From JBFWVJ01 sp050246795 (GTDB lineage: Bacteria > Patescibacteriota > Gracilibacteria > JAUYGZ01), in assembly GCA_050246795.1 (NCBI GenBank), contig JBFWVJ010000011.1:1-33693 (forward strand): a DNA stretch of 33,693 nucleotides, given 5' to 3'. Positions 15,518 to 23,001 of this stretch are shown in pieces; the first letter of the stretch is position 1; every line of letters begins with the position of its first letter. A program made the position numbers and the translations under genes. Below the pieces are notes generated by a model. The model did no database searches. It worked only from the letters and a program-made list of their open reading frames with translations, and was not told the origin of the DNA.

Positions 15518-16683
15518 CAAGTTTAAAACTTCAAAACGAGCATGGCATCACGGTCGCTAAACGTCGAACAGCAGAACAATTACTTTCAGATTTCGGACCC
15601 TATGCAAAACTTCTTAAAGATTTGGTGACAGAAGCTAAAACAAAAGGTGCAAGCGACATTCACGTTGAACCCACAGAGTTTGGAATTGATTTTAGACTTC
15701 GTGTAGACGGGAACCTCGTTCTTGTGAGGTCGATAGAGCTTCAGCACCGAGAGAGTCTAATTCTAGAAGCAAAACGGATCTTCGGCCTTGCTATCGGAGT
15801 GAGCGGCAAACCGCAAGACGGCAGGGCCTCCTTGCCGTCGCTTAGACTTGATTTGCGTGTGAGTCTTTTGCCAACTCACTTTGGTGAAAAAGTTGTTATG
15901 CGACTTTTGAATCTCGATGCGAGCTTCAATCTTTCAGAACTCGGTTTTTTAGAATCGGAACAAAAGATGTTCGAAAGAGCCCTGCAATACGAGGACGGAG
16001 TTATTGTAATTTCAGGTCCGACTGGGAGTGGGAAAACGCGAACTCTCTATGCCCTGCTTAAGGCGCTAGGCCCAAAGCGTCTTAATATTGTGACCTTGGA
16101 AGATCCGATTGAATACCGCATTGAGGGCCTCAATCAAGTGCAAGTGAATCGTAAGATGAACTTTGCTGACGCTCTCAGGTCAGTGCTTCGGCAAGATCCA
16201 GATGTGATTCTTGTTGGAGAAGTGCGAGATGCGGAAACTGCGAAACTTTGTTTTCAAGCAGCGGAAACTGGGCACTTGGTTTTCGCAACCCTTCATGCAA
16301 ATGGATCGCTTGAAGTAATTGAAAGACTTGCTGGCCTTGGTGTTGAAAGGCTCGTCTTAGAATCTAATTTGCGTCTTTCAGTTGCGCAGAGGCTTGAGCA
16401 AAAACTTTGTGCTGAGTGCGCAGAAAAAGCTTCATCCGAAGTGATTGATTGGTTTTCAAAAAAGCTCCTAGGAGTTTTAAGTGAACTGCGGATGAGGCAT
16501 GACGAAGGTTGTCCGAGTTGCGTTTCGGGAATCAAAGACCGAGTTCCAACTATCGAATGGGCTTCATTTGTAAACGACGGCGTTAAACGTCCAAAGGTCT
16601 TTCAATCCCTAGAAGATGCACGAATTGCGAGAGCGATTCGAGGAGAAATTGATTCGAAGGAGGTTCAACTTGGTAATTCGTAA
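15514..16683 (+). CDS. GspE/PilB-type secretion ATPase in the transfer operon
   Basis: The GTG at 15514 overlaps the previous TGA (GTGA) and follows GGAGGTG, so it is preferred to the ATG-less extension from 15499. The 389-residue enzyme contains GASDIHVEP near residue 48 (N2 domain), Walker A GPTGSGKT at 168-175, an Asp box EDPIEYRIEG, Walker B VILVGEVRDAE and a His box TGHLVFATLHAN. Four Cys (C299, C302, C333, C336) form the C-terminal zinc site typical of GspE/PilB and absent from VirB11. It lacks the first N-terminal domain of full-length GspE. F-type systems lack a VirB11, so this enzyme may power pilus or channel dynamics here. Confidence 0.88.
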   Translation: MTSLKLQNEHGITVAKRRTAEQLLSDFGPYAKLLKDLVTEAKTKGASDIHVEPTEFGIDFRLRVDGNLVLVRSIELQHRESLILEAKRIFGLAIGVSGKPQDGRASLPSLRLDLRVSLLPTHFGEKVVMRLLNLDASFNLSELGFLESEQKMFERALQYEDGVIVISGPTGSGKTRTLYALLKALGPKRLNIVTLEDPIEYRIEGLNQVQVNRKMNFADALRSVLRQDPDVILVGEVRDAETAKLCFQAAETGHLVFATLHANGSLEVIERLAGLGVERLVLESNLRLSVAQRLEQKLCAECAEKASSEVIDWFSKKLLGVLSELRMRHDEGCPSCVSGIKDRVPTIEWASFVNDGVKRPKVFQSLEDARIARAIRGEIDSKEVQLGNS

Positions 16684-17422
16684 AACGATTCTATTTTTGC
16701 TTTTGTCATCTTTTGCCCAGGCAGAAAAATTAGAATACTTCGATTCTAAGATCGACTTCTGGGGCGATAAGCAAAGCTCAAAGGACGCTCCCAAAAAAGA
16801 GCCGAGTCTGACGGGCAAGCAAGACGGCAAATTTCCGTGGAAGACATTCCTTGATCCGAAGAATAAGGAGTTCTTCAAGGAAGGAGATTACACTCCACCG
16901 GAACCATTTATGGAGGTTGCAAGAAATCCGACTGACGACAATATCAAGCAGTGGTTTGAACTGATGAAGAAGAAAAATGAACTTCAAACAAAGCTTCAGG
17001 AGCGAATGGCCGAATACATGGCAAAAAATGGCGAGGTGAATCTTCCGACAAATATTACGACACCGGCTTCGTCGCCCTCAAAAGTAAAAGAGCAGAATCT
17101 TGCTCTTGATACGTCACGTTTTCGCTTGAGGATGTATTTTGAATCCACATGTCCGTATTGCAGACGAATGTTTCAAGTTCTTAAAAAACTTCAAGACGGC
17201 GGATTTCAGGTGGAAGCTTTGCAGGTGGATAGTGGTCCAGTACCGGATGCAGAAAAAGTTGTGCCGATCTCAAGAGCTGATCCCAGTGATTTAAAAAAGC
17301 ACGGGATCAAAGGTGTACCGTTTCTTTTGATTGCCGACACAAAACGAAAAGCACTTTTACCGGCTATTGAAGGCTATCATGATTTCGAAGAGATCATTCG
17401 GCTGCTGAAAGTAGCGAACTGA
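16670..17422 (+). CDS. Periplasmic thioredoxin-fold protein, TrbB/TraF/DsbC-like
   Basis: I choose the TTG at 16670, with AAGGAGG six bases upstream, because it opens a signal peptide (MVIRKTILFLLLSSFAQA). Upstream in-frame starts lie inside the ATPase gene and give a charged non-signal N-terminus. The 250-residue product has a charged linker, then a thioredoxin fold from about 150 with CPYC at 161-164 and a cis-Pro loop KGVPFLL. It probably forms or rearranges disulfides in Cys-rich transfer proteins such as the TraU-like domain and the TraH-like protein. TrbB and TraF of F do similar work. It overlaps the ATPase gene by 14 bases. Confidence 0.83.
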   Translation: MVIRKTILFLLLSSFAQAEKLEYFDSKIDFWGDKQSSKDAPKKEPSLTGKQDGKFPWKTFLDPKNKEFFKEGDYTPPEPFMEVARNPTDDNIKQWFELMKKKNELQTKLQERMAEYMAKNGEVNLPTNITTPASSPSKVKEQNLALDTSRFRLRMYFESTCPYCRRMFQVLKKLQDGGFQVEALQVDSGPVPDAEKVVPISRADPSDLKKHGIKGVPFLLIADTKRKALLPAIEGYHDFEEIIRLLKVAN

Positions 17423-17475
17423 TTTTACAAAAATAAAATGAGCCACCACTACAAATAGGCTCGAAAGAAAAACAA

Positions 17476-17536
17476 AAGAAGTCTCTCTACCACAAAAAGG
17501 CGAGCTGACTTCGAGCAAGGATAGGAGATTACCTAT
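17476..17536 (+). promoter_or_regulatory. Conserved 5' leader, copy 1 (pilin gene)
   Basis: AAGAAGTCTCTCTACCA (17476-17492) is followed after 5 bases by AGGCGAGC (17498-17505) and then, 29 bases on, by the start codon. ATAGG (17521-17525) can pair with CCTAT (17532-17536), covering the GGAG ribosome site and the first two bases of the start codon. The 17-mer and 8-mer recur exactly, with the same 5-base spacing, before the TraC gene, and in diverged form before the gene at 31663. It is a candidate translational control element. No promoter is obvious in the 53 bases before it. Confidence 0.6.
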
Positions 17537-17978
17537 GCTCGGAGAACGCCTTTTATTGTGTGGATCATTGATCCACGGCTCTCAAGTGAGGGGTCCAAGC
17601 CCGCGAAGACATGAGGAGTGGTATTTCTTTATTCTGATTACCATTCTTCTGATCGTCCTTTCGCACACGAATGCTTTTGCAGGGACCAAGATTCCTGGAG
17701 CTGATGCCAGTGACAAACTCGAAGCTGCGGGAACGCTGCTTCGTATTGTGGATTCAGTGCTCTTTTCGTGGGGTGCACGAATTTTTGCGGGGCTCTGTGT
17801 GATGTCGGCTGGCTGGAACTTGAAAGAGCAGCGATTTGGAATCGCGGTACTCTGTATTGTTGCGGCCCTTGTCCTCGGCACGGCGCCCACCTGGGTTAAG
17901 AACATTTTCGACATCGGCGGTGGTGGCGGGGTGTTTTCACAAAATCAAGTTGAGAGCCTAAGGAGTTTAAATGCGTAA
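17535..17978 (+). CDS. VirB2/TraA-like major pilin precursor
   Basis: 147 residues. A long leader (about 49 residues, ending SHTNAFA) is followed by a mature region of about 98 residues with two membrane helices (VLFSWGARIFAGLCVMSAG and FGIAVLCIVAALVLGTA) and a Gly-rich end. This matches VirB2/TraA pilins, and F propilin also has an unusually long (51-residue) leader. The first 28 residues are basic and not hydrophobic, so the true start could be later (an in-frame GTG at 17586). The start sits in the conserved leader. Position before TraL supports the pilin call. Confidence 0.75.
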   Translation: MLGERLLLCGSLIHGSQVRGPSPRRHEEWYFFILITILLIVLSHTNAFAGTKIPGADASDKLEAAGTLLRIVDSVLFSWGARIFAGLCVMSAGWNLKEQRFGIAVLCIVAALVLGTAPTWVKNIFDIGGGGGVFSQNQVESLRSLNA

Positions 17979-18285
17979 GCAAGAACTCTTGAAGGCAAAA
18001 TACTCTTCGCTCGTGAGCCAAACCATCGACTCGCCAATCATGGTTTTCGATATTTGGGAACTTTCGGATGTATTCATCGCGCTCTTCATCATTCTTGTCT
18101 TCGGAGTTCTCTTCTACTCGTGGGGAACGATGTTCACTCTGCTGAGTCTGTGTCTGGGATTTGGACCAGTGATTAAAAAGAAATATCCAAAAGGAATTTT
18201 CTTTCACTGGCCCTTTTCGCGGCTCCGCATGGAGCTTCCCGGCTTGGTGAATCCGAAGAGCAACGACCGCAGATTTTCGGACTGA
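17971..18285 (+). CDS. traL: TraL/VirB3-like membrane protein
   Basis: The ATG overlaps the pilin gene's 3' end and follows AAGGAG. The 104-residue protein has a short polar N-terminus, two close membrane helices (about 34-52 and 56-70, VFIALFIILVFGVLFY and a second Leu/Cys-rich one), then a basic segment KKKYPKGIFFHWP. This small, bitopic profile between pilin and TraE is characteristic of TraL, which helps build the inner-membrane base of the pilus machine. Confidence 0.8.
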   Translation: MRKQELLKAKYSSLVSQTIDSPIMVFDIWELSDVFIALFIILVFGVLFYSWGTMFTLLSLCLGFGPVIKKKYPKGIFFHWPFSRLRMELPGLVNPKSNDRRFSD

Positions 18286-18323
18286 GAGGAAGAAATGAAA
18301 ACAACAAACCAAGAGGGAGAACT

Positions 18324-18581
18324 ATGGACAACCAAAACGATGAACAAGGGGCAAAAACATATGACCGGAAACCGAATTTCAATACTCGCGCAAAACTATC
18401 TAGAGATGGTCGTTACTGGATCATTGAGCGCATTGAAACGTGGATTTTGCCTCGTAAGTACCTGGATGTCATTGCTCAGAATCACGGTGCTGAAAAGACT
18501 GGGTCCACGAGCGCAAATTCTGATGCAAAACCTAAAAGGAAAGGTAAACGAGATGCTAACAGCGATGGACAAGGGAATTGA
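18324..18581 (+). CDS. Small hydrophilic protein between TraL and TraE
   Basis: ATG 18324 follows GAGGGAG. The 85-residue product has a coherent central block (SRDGRYWIIERIETWILP, about 26-43, then RKYLDVIAQNH) and a basic/polar tail rich in Lys, Asn, Asp and Ser. A longer frame from 18295 overlaps it but reads like a shadow in this stretch. I therefore assign this frame as coding up to its overlap with TraE. Function unknown; it may be a transfer-specific accessory factor. Confidence 0.6.
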   Translation: MDNQNDEQGAKTYDRKPNFNTRAKLSRDGRYWIIERIETWILPRKYLDVIAQNHGAEKTGSTSANSDAKPKRKGKRDANSDGQGN

Positions 18582-19281
18582 AGCAGCTCAGGTGGCAGTG
18601 CCACCCGTGGGTGTTTACCAAGGAGTAGACCTTCGTATCCTGCCGAAGTACGTCGCCTTTAAATCGGCAATGATAAAGCAGCGCCTCACATTGCAGTATA
18701 TTCTGGCGATTCATATTGCAGCATTCGCAATGCACTTTGCCCTGGCCAGGTTCGAGATTCATGGTCTTGAAACAAAGCTTCGGGAAAAAGAATATATCTT
18801 GGCTCCGGGTGTGATGGATTTCACGACCGCGTCTCCGCAATCGGTGTCGGACACTTATGTAGTGAATGCTGCGCTTAGCTTCTTGAGTATGCTGGGGAAT
18901 GTGAATGCCGCCAACATTGATGAGCAGTACAAGCGTTTATCCAACTTCATGACTCCTCAACTTCAGATCCAGTTTGAAGAAGAAGCGAGAGAATGGCGCG
19001 AAACAGTTAAGAGCGAAAATATTTCCGAGATTTTGCGGATTACGGATCGCGAAGTAGTTGCGACCGCAGAGGGATTCTACAAAGTCACGGCGATTGCTCA
19101 ACGGGAGAGATACTCCAACAGCGAGAGCATGGGGCATGTGGACGAGGTGATTGAAGTGCTGATGAAGCTCGTCCCACCGGTCAAAGGTAAAGAATGGTAT
19201 CTCGAAATCACGAGTCTTAAACGTGGGCGAGCTGATGGATTTAAGCCAAGCGTAAACGGAGGTAAAACCAATGGTCGATAA
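18553..19281 (+). CDS. traE: TraE-like (VirB8-type) inner-membrane assembly protein
   Basis: I place the start at ATG 18553, which follows AAGGAAAGG and starts 29 bases inside the preceding small gene. The open frame continues to 18295, where another ATG has GAGGAAG, so a longer form is not excluded. The 242-residue product has one membrane helix (about 50-70, TLQYILAIHIAAFAMHFALA) and a periplasmic VirB8/TraE domain containing VSDTYVVNAALSFLSMLGNV, typical of TraE. TraE links inner- and outer-membrane parts of the channel. It overlaps the TraK-like gene by 11 bases. Confidence 0.82.
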   Translation: MLTAMDKGIEAAQVAVPPVGVYQGVDLRILPKYVAFKSAMIKQRLTLQYILAIHIAAFAMHFALARFEIHGLETKLREKEYILAPGVMDFTTASPQSVSDTYVVNAALSFLSMLGNVNAANIDEQYKRLSNFMTPQLQIQFEEEAREWRETVKSENISEILRITDREVVATAEGFYKVTAIAQRERYSNSESMGHVDEVIEVLMKLVPPVKGKEWYLEITSLKRGRADGFKPSVNGGKTNGR

Positions 19282-20155
19282 CAAAACAATTGATCTGGAT
19301 CAGGGACTCAATTTTGAGATTGAGAGTCTTAAAATGCTTTTTCGAAAAGTCGCTTTCAAAATTGCATTTGGAACTTACCTCGTCGGCGTTCTTCTGCTGG
19401 TGTTCCTGCTTGTGTCCCGTGCGGAGGCAAAAGTTATAGTTTACGGCACTGGGACTGAGCAAGTTCGCATCAAGCACGGAGGGCCGACAATTTTTCGCTT
19501 TTCGAAAGCGGTTCAAACAATCTCGGGCGCAAGCAAACTTCAGATCAAACCTGCGAACGCGTCTGATCCAAGTTACACAGATCTCGAAGTGACTCCGCGC
19601 TTTACGAATGGAGTTAACGAAGTCATTTTCTTTCTAGTTGATAAATCGGTGGTGAGAACAAAAATTATTGTAAGCCCCAATGATCCTGCCGCCGATGGTC
19701 TGTATGATTTCAAGTCCAGAGAATCGGCAGAAGCTGGAGATTCCGAGAATGCTCCCGTCATTTCTGAAGTCGAACTGCTAAAGGCGATGGTTCGAGATGA
19801 CGCCGTATCGGGATACAAGCTTTTTCGTGTCTCGCAAAGCTTCCCCTCAAAAAATTCCAGCGCGCGAGCTGAGCTGATCCGAATTTATCGGGGCTCTCCA
19901 TTTAACGGGTATGTCTTTAAGCTCACGAACACGAGCTGGAAAAAGAATATTGAAGTTGATGTACGGCATCTTACCGTAGGTGATCCAAACTTAGCGATTC
20001 TCTCTCAGAGTGACGAGACCACTTTGTTTCCTAAAGGAAAGGGCGTCAGCGAAACATTGATTCGCGTTGTCGCTAAGAACACTTCTTCAAGCAGCGACGT
20101 AATCTTAGCGATGGAATCAGACGAAGCATCTACCAGCCCTAAGAAGGGAGAATAG
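19271..20155 (+). CDS. traK: TraK-like (VirB9-type) periplasmic/outer-membrane channel protein
   Basis: ATG 19271 follows GGAGG. The 294-residue protein has a polar 30-residue N-terminus, a strong hydrophobic segment (VGVLLLVFLLVSRAEA, about 38-53) acting as signal sequence, and then a beta-rich domain (VTPRFTNGVNEVIFFLVD, YGTGTEQVRIKHGG). In F-type systems TraK, TraB and TraV build the outer-membrane core; the same gene order (E-K-B-V) is seen here. The extended N-terminus before the signal is unusual and may reflect a later true start. Confidence 0.75.
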   Translation: MVDNKTIDLDQGLNFEIESLKMLFRKVAFKIAFGTYLVGVLLLVFLLVSRAEAKVIVYGTGTEQVRIKHGGPTIFRFSKAVQTISGASKLQIKPANASDPSYTDLEVTPRFTNGVNEVIFFLVDKSVVRTKIIVSPNDPAADGLYDFKSRESAEAGDSENAPVISEVELLKAMVRDDAVSGYKLFRVSQSFPSKNSSARAELIRIYRGSPFNGYVFKLTNTSWKKNIEVDVRHLTVGDPNLAILSQSDETTLFPKGKGVSETLIRVVAKNTSSSSDVILAMESDEASTSPKKGE

Positions 20156-20157
20156 AA

Positions 20158-21417
20158 ATGAACGCAGAAAATATTCTAGTTCAGATTAAATCCTTCGACT
20201 GGAAAAAGCATCAACTGAGGATCAAAGAACTTACTCAAAGAAAGCCAATCATCGTTGGCCTTTCTGTAGTTGGAGTTTTGCTCATTATTAATCTTTTTGG
20301 ACTTGTCGGTGAAAAAGAGAACCGAGTTATTGAGCGCGGTGCCGCCGTCAGTTTTCAGAATGGAAGAATTCTGAATGATCGCGAAAGCACATTCTACTAT
20401 GGAAAAGAGCGTCTTCTTTCTCAAAAGGCCCAAGCTATGTTTGAAGGACAAAGTAAACTTGAAGCTCGCCTCGCAGAACTGGAAAAGAAACTTCAAGAAG
20501 CGAATGCTGCTGCGACAAACGTAAATCAGGCAAAAACAGATTTGCCGCCATCCGTAAATGGACAACCGCAAAGCTTGGGGATCGCCCCGAACGCTGAAAC
20601 TCCGAACCAGGAAACACCGATTCAGCTTTACGACGCACCTCCTGGAGGAACCGCTTCGCTCGCTCGTTCACCAGTTAGTCGTGTGAAAGCAAAAGGTCCC
20701 GATCTTATTGCGTTTCCTGTAAAGAGCGATGTTAAAACCGAAGGTGTTGTCTTGCCTTCTGGTAGCTACGTGAAGGCGAAGGTTTTAACTGGCGTTGATG
20801 TACCCGAAGGAAAGACCTATCCGGTGCTGATGGTGCTCGATTTTTCTTACGTTGGTCCGAACGATCATAAAATTGATCTCTCGGGCTGCTTTATGATCGC
20901 AAAGGCGGAAGGAGATCTTTCAACTGAGCGCGTACAAATGCAGGCGACTAAGATGAGCTGCGTCTCTAAAAAGGGAAAGATGTTTGAGCGCGAAGTGAAT
21001 GGATTTGTCGCCGACGACAAGGACGGCTCTTTTGCTATGAAGGGACAAGTAAACTCCAAGCAAGGTCGTGTGGCTGCAATGGCGTTCATCGCAGGTGTGG
21101 TCGATGGCGTCGGAAAGGCAGTTCAAGCCTCACAAACAACTCAGAGCACGAATCCTCTCGGGGGCGGTTCTTCGATGATGACTGGTGATGCCGGGAAGTA
21201 CGCCGTCGCAGGCGGAGCTTCAAATGCCGCAGGTATGGTGGCTCAGTGGTATCTACAGCAGGCGCAAAATCTTGCACCGACGGTTGCTATTGGTTCAGGC
21301 CGCGATGTCTGGATTGTTATGAAAGACAAAGTGAATCTGCCCGAAGAATTTTTCAAAAAAGAAAGGAAGAATGGTGATGAAGGTATTTACTCTTATTTCA
21401 CTCGTGTTCTTGAGTAG
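20158..21417 (+). CDS. traB: TraB-like (VirB10-type) core scaffold protein
   Basis: This 419-residue protein starts two bases after TraK. It has a cytoplasmic N-terminus, one membrane helix (about 31-49, PIIVGLSVVGVLLIINLFGL), a coiled coil (about 85-120, LEARLAELEKKLQEA), a Pro/Gln/Asn-rich linker and a C-terminal beta-barrel region with LPSGSYVKAKVLTGVD, the sequence typical of TraB/VirB10. Two Cys (SGCFMIAKA and KMSCVSK) may form a disulfide. TraB spans both membranes and senses ATP energy to open the channel. Confidence 0.88.
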   Translation: MNAENILVQIKSFDWKKHQLRIKELTQRKPIIVGLSVVGVLLIINLFGLVGEKENRVIERGAAVSFQNGRILNDRESTFYYGKERLLSQKAQAMFEGQSKLEARLAELEKKLQEANAAATNVNQAKTDLPPSVNGQPQSLGIAPNAETPNQETPIQLYDAPPGGTASLARSPVSRVKAKGPDLIAFPVKSDVKTEGVVLPSGSYVKAKVLTGVDVPEGKTYPVLMVLDFSYVGPNDHKIDLSGCFMIAKAEGDLSTERVQMQATKMSCVSKKGKMFEREVNGFVADDKDGSFAMKGQVNSKQGRVAAMAFIAGVVDGVGKAVQASQTTQSTNPLGGGSSMMTGDAGKYAVAGGASNAAGMVAQWYLQQAQNLAPTVAIGSGRDVWIVMKDKVNLPEEFFKKERKNGDEGIYSYFTRVLE

Positions 21418-21751
21418 TCTCATCAACGGTTGCGCGAGCACCAATCAGAAGTCACTTCTTGAGGAAAGAGCTGGCTACGGTTTCACCGCCCCACCCCTGA
21501 ATATGTCCGGGCAAGGTGGAGTAAAATACGTTCCAACCCGTATGCCTGAGCAAGTGGTGGTGGCGTGGCTTCACGCAAAAGAACTTCCATCGAAGGATTA
21601 CTTTTGGGGTTCGTGGCTCTCAATCGTAGTCGCGCCGGAAGCTTGGGAAATGAAGAAGGTCCCAGTACCTAAAACGTCTGGTCCGAAAGCGAAACCCCGC
21701 ACGCAGGAGAAGCCTTCTCAAAAGCCTCCAAAGGGGTCCAGAACCCCTTAA
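21371..21751 (+). CDS. Outer-membrane lipoprotein at the TraV position
   Basis: The ATG at 21371 (MVMKVF) or 21377 overlaps the end of TraB. Its lipobox LINGC places the mature Cys near residue 21. The 126-residue product has an aromatic centre (KDYFWGSWLSIVVAPEAW) and a Lys/Pro-rich tail. TraV is a lipoprotein that joins TraK and TraB in the outer-membrane core, and the order B-lipoprotein fits. However it lacks the extra Cys of classical TraV, so the name is by position only. Confidence 0.7.
   Translation: MVMKVFTLISLVFLSSLINGCASTNQKSLLEERAGYGFTAPPLNMSGQGGVKYVPTRMPEQVVVAWLHAKELPSKDYFWGSWLSIVVAPEAWEMKKVPVPKTSGPKAKPRTQEKPSQKPPKGSRTP
21731..21749 (+). terminator. Hairpin at the end of the TraV-position gene
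   Basis: AAGGGGT (21731-21737) pairs with ACCCCTT (21743-21749) across a 5-base loop; the 3' arm enters the stop codon. No T-run follows, so termination efficiency is uncertain. It may instead protect the transcript's 3' end before the toxin-antitoxin genes. Confidence 0.45.
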
Positions 21752-21760
21752 CGCTACCGG

Positions 21761-21815
21761 GGCGCTAGACTGTCTCAGTTTGAGATCGGTCGCGGTTTAA
21801 GACAGTTATAGCGCC
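21761..21815 (+). promoter_or_regulatory. Long imperfect inverted repeat between tra genes and toxin-antitoxin pair
   Basis: GGCGCTAgACTGTCT (21761-21775) and AGACAGTtaTAGCGCC (21800-21815) form two consecutive 7-bp stems with a small asymmetric bulge and a 24-base loop. There is no T-run. It could be an RNA hairpin, a protein-binding site or a transcription attenuator separating the tra genes from the toxin-antitoxin unit. The next bases (TATAGGAGACTTAAGTATATGCT) resemble the conserved leader of the pilin gene. Confidence 0.45.
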
Positions 21816-21884
21816 AAAACAAATATAGGAGACTTAAGTATATGCTAGATGCTACCGATAATAAGGATAAGAAAGATGTTTCAG

Positions 21885-21904
21885 ATAATACAGTTATGTA
21901 TTAT
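21885..21904 (+). promoter_or_regulatory. Perfect 20-bp palindrome, probable antitoxin operator
   Basis: ATAATACA-GTTA-TGTATTAT is a perfect 8-4-8 inverted repeat, 21 bases before the antitoxin start. Antitoxins of this kind usually autoregulate by binding palindromes over their promoter. It also argues that the in-frame ATG at 21842 upstream of it is not the start. Confidence 0.6.
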
Positions 21905-21925
21905 GATGGGTACATAGGAGGCTCT

Positions 21926-22318
21926 ATGTCACGACTGCTTATTACGAAGGAAAAGGAAGAAAAGGTCCAAAACCTTTTGGCCCTACTCAAGGGAGCTGAA
22001 AAACAGCCCAAAGAAGTCGTTGAGATCAAGAAGAGTTCTCTTCATGAACTTGTCGGACTCGTGGAACTTCTCTTAGATGAAAAGGCTATCGTTCTTGAGG
22101 AAGATCTGTCGCCGTCTCAGGCGGGAGAGATCGCTGGTATTTCTCGTCCCTCAATCATGCACATGCTGAAAGTTGGCAGACTCAAAGGTTATGAAGTCGG
22201 CACCCACTGGAGAATTACAAAAGGCTCTTTGCTTCAATATATGGAAGAGCGTGAGCAATTTGCGCAGGTGATGTCGAAAATGGACGAAGACGGATTTGGT
22301 ATAGATAAGGATGAATAA
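21926..22318 (+). CDS. HTH (excisionase-type) antitoxin
   Basis: ATG 21926 has AGGAGG five bases upstream; an earlier in-frame ATG (21842) has poorer spacing and would include the operator. The 130-residue protein has an N-terminal charged coil and an excisionase-type helix-turn-helix (LSPSQAGEIAGISRPSIMHM, then LKGYEVGTHWRITKGSLL), ending in an acidic tail. Such proteins pair with PIN toxins, binding both the toxin and DNA. The gene overlaps the PIN gene by 8 bases. The pair lies inside the transfer region, where it may stabilise the element. Confidence 0.82.
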   Translation: MSRLLITKEKEEKVQNLLALLKGAEKQPKEVVEIKKSSLHELVGLVELLLDEKAIVLEEDLSPSQAGEIAGISRPSIMHMLKVGRLKGYEVGTHWRITKGSLLQYMEEREQFAQVMSKMDEDGFGIDKDE

Positions 22319-22892
22319 AATCGTTCTTGATGCCAACGTGCTTTATTCGAATATTCTTCGCGGCTTGTTTCTGTGGCTTTCTTGGGGAAGTTTAATTCAG
22401 ATCACTTGGTCAGATGAAATTTGGGATGAGGTTTTTCGCAACTACTCAAAGGACGACGAAGCGAAACAAAAATTTCGTCAAAATATTGAGGGCGGTGTGT
22501 TCAAGCAATTTAGTGCTTCAAGAAAAGCTTTGGCTGGCGGTTATACCCTCGTCGGACTTCCAGATAAAGATGATGAGCATATAGTGGCTTTAGCTCGGCA
22601 GCAAAACTGCTCCACCATCGTCACTTTAAATTTGAAGGATTTCCCTGACGCCCTGCTGAGTCCGGTTGGGATTTCAGTGTGCAGCCCAGACTTGTTTTTA
22701 TGCGACCTCTTCTTAAGTGTACCTGACGAAGTAAAGGACGGTGTACTTCAACACATGAAGGCGCAAACTGCGACGAAGCCTAAAAAGGCTTTTTATTTGG
22801 AAAAACTGAAAGCCGCGAAAGCAACAAAATTTGCGTCAATACTAGAAACAGAAGATGCCGCAGGCAATTTGTTTCCAGAAGTTTGGCCTTAG
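22311..22892 (+). CDS. PIN-domain toxin (VapC-like ribonuclease)
   Basis: A 193-residue PIN-domain protein: D7 in VLDANVLYSN, E40 in WDEVFRN, D88 in LPDKDDEH and D110 in LNLKDFP form the expected acidic metal site. PIN toxins cleave RNA (tRNA or rRNA) when unopposed. The C-terminal about 65 residues form a Lys/Ala-rich extension. It begins inside the antitoxin gene. It is presumably held inactive by that partner. Confidence 0.82.
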   Translation: MNKIVLDANVLYSNILRGLFLWLSWGSLIQITWSDEIWDEVFRNYSKDDEAKQKFRQNIEGGVFKQFSASRKALAGGYTLVGLPDKDDEHIVALARQQNCSTIVTLNLKDFPDALLSPVGISVCSPDLFLCDLFLSVPDEVKDGVLQHMKAQTATKPKKAFYLEKLKAAKATKFASILETEDAAGNLFPEVWP

Positions 22893-22944
22893 AAAATATC
22901 GAACGCTCACTTCAACAGCGGCGAACGGTATAAAATAAAAAACT

Positions 22945-23001
22945 AAGAAGTCTCTCTACCAATACCAGGCGAGCGGCAGACCAAAAAAGGGGTCTACCTA
23001 T
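22945..23001 (+). promoter_or_regulatory. Conserved 5' leader, copy 2 (TraC gene)
   Basis: The same 17-mer (22945-22961) and AGGCGAGC (22967-22974) as before the pilin gene, again 5 bases apart and followed after 25 bases by ATGCT-GGA. AGACC (22978-22982) can pair with GGTCT (22991-22995), and AGG with CCT, near the AAGGGG ribosome site. Just upstream GGTATAAAATAAAA is AT-rich and could be a promoter -10 region. Confidence 0.6.

Noticed and set aside
15514..16683. VirB11 identity for the operon ATPase
   Set aside because: The four-Cys C-terminal site and GASDIHVEP motif are those of GspE/PilB.
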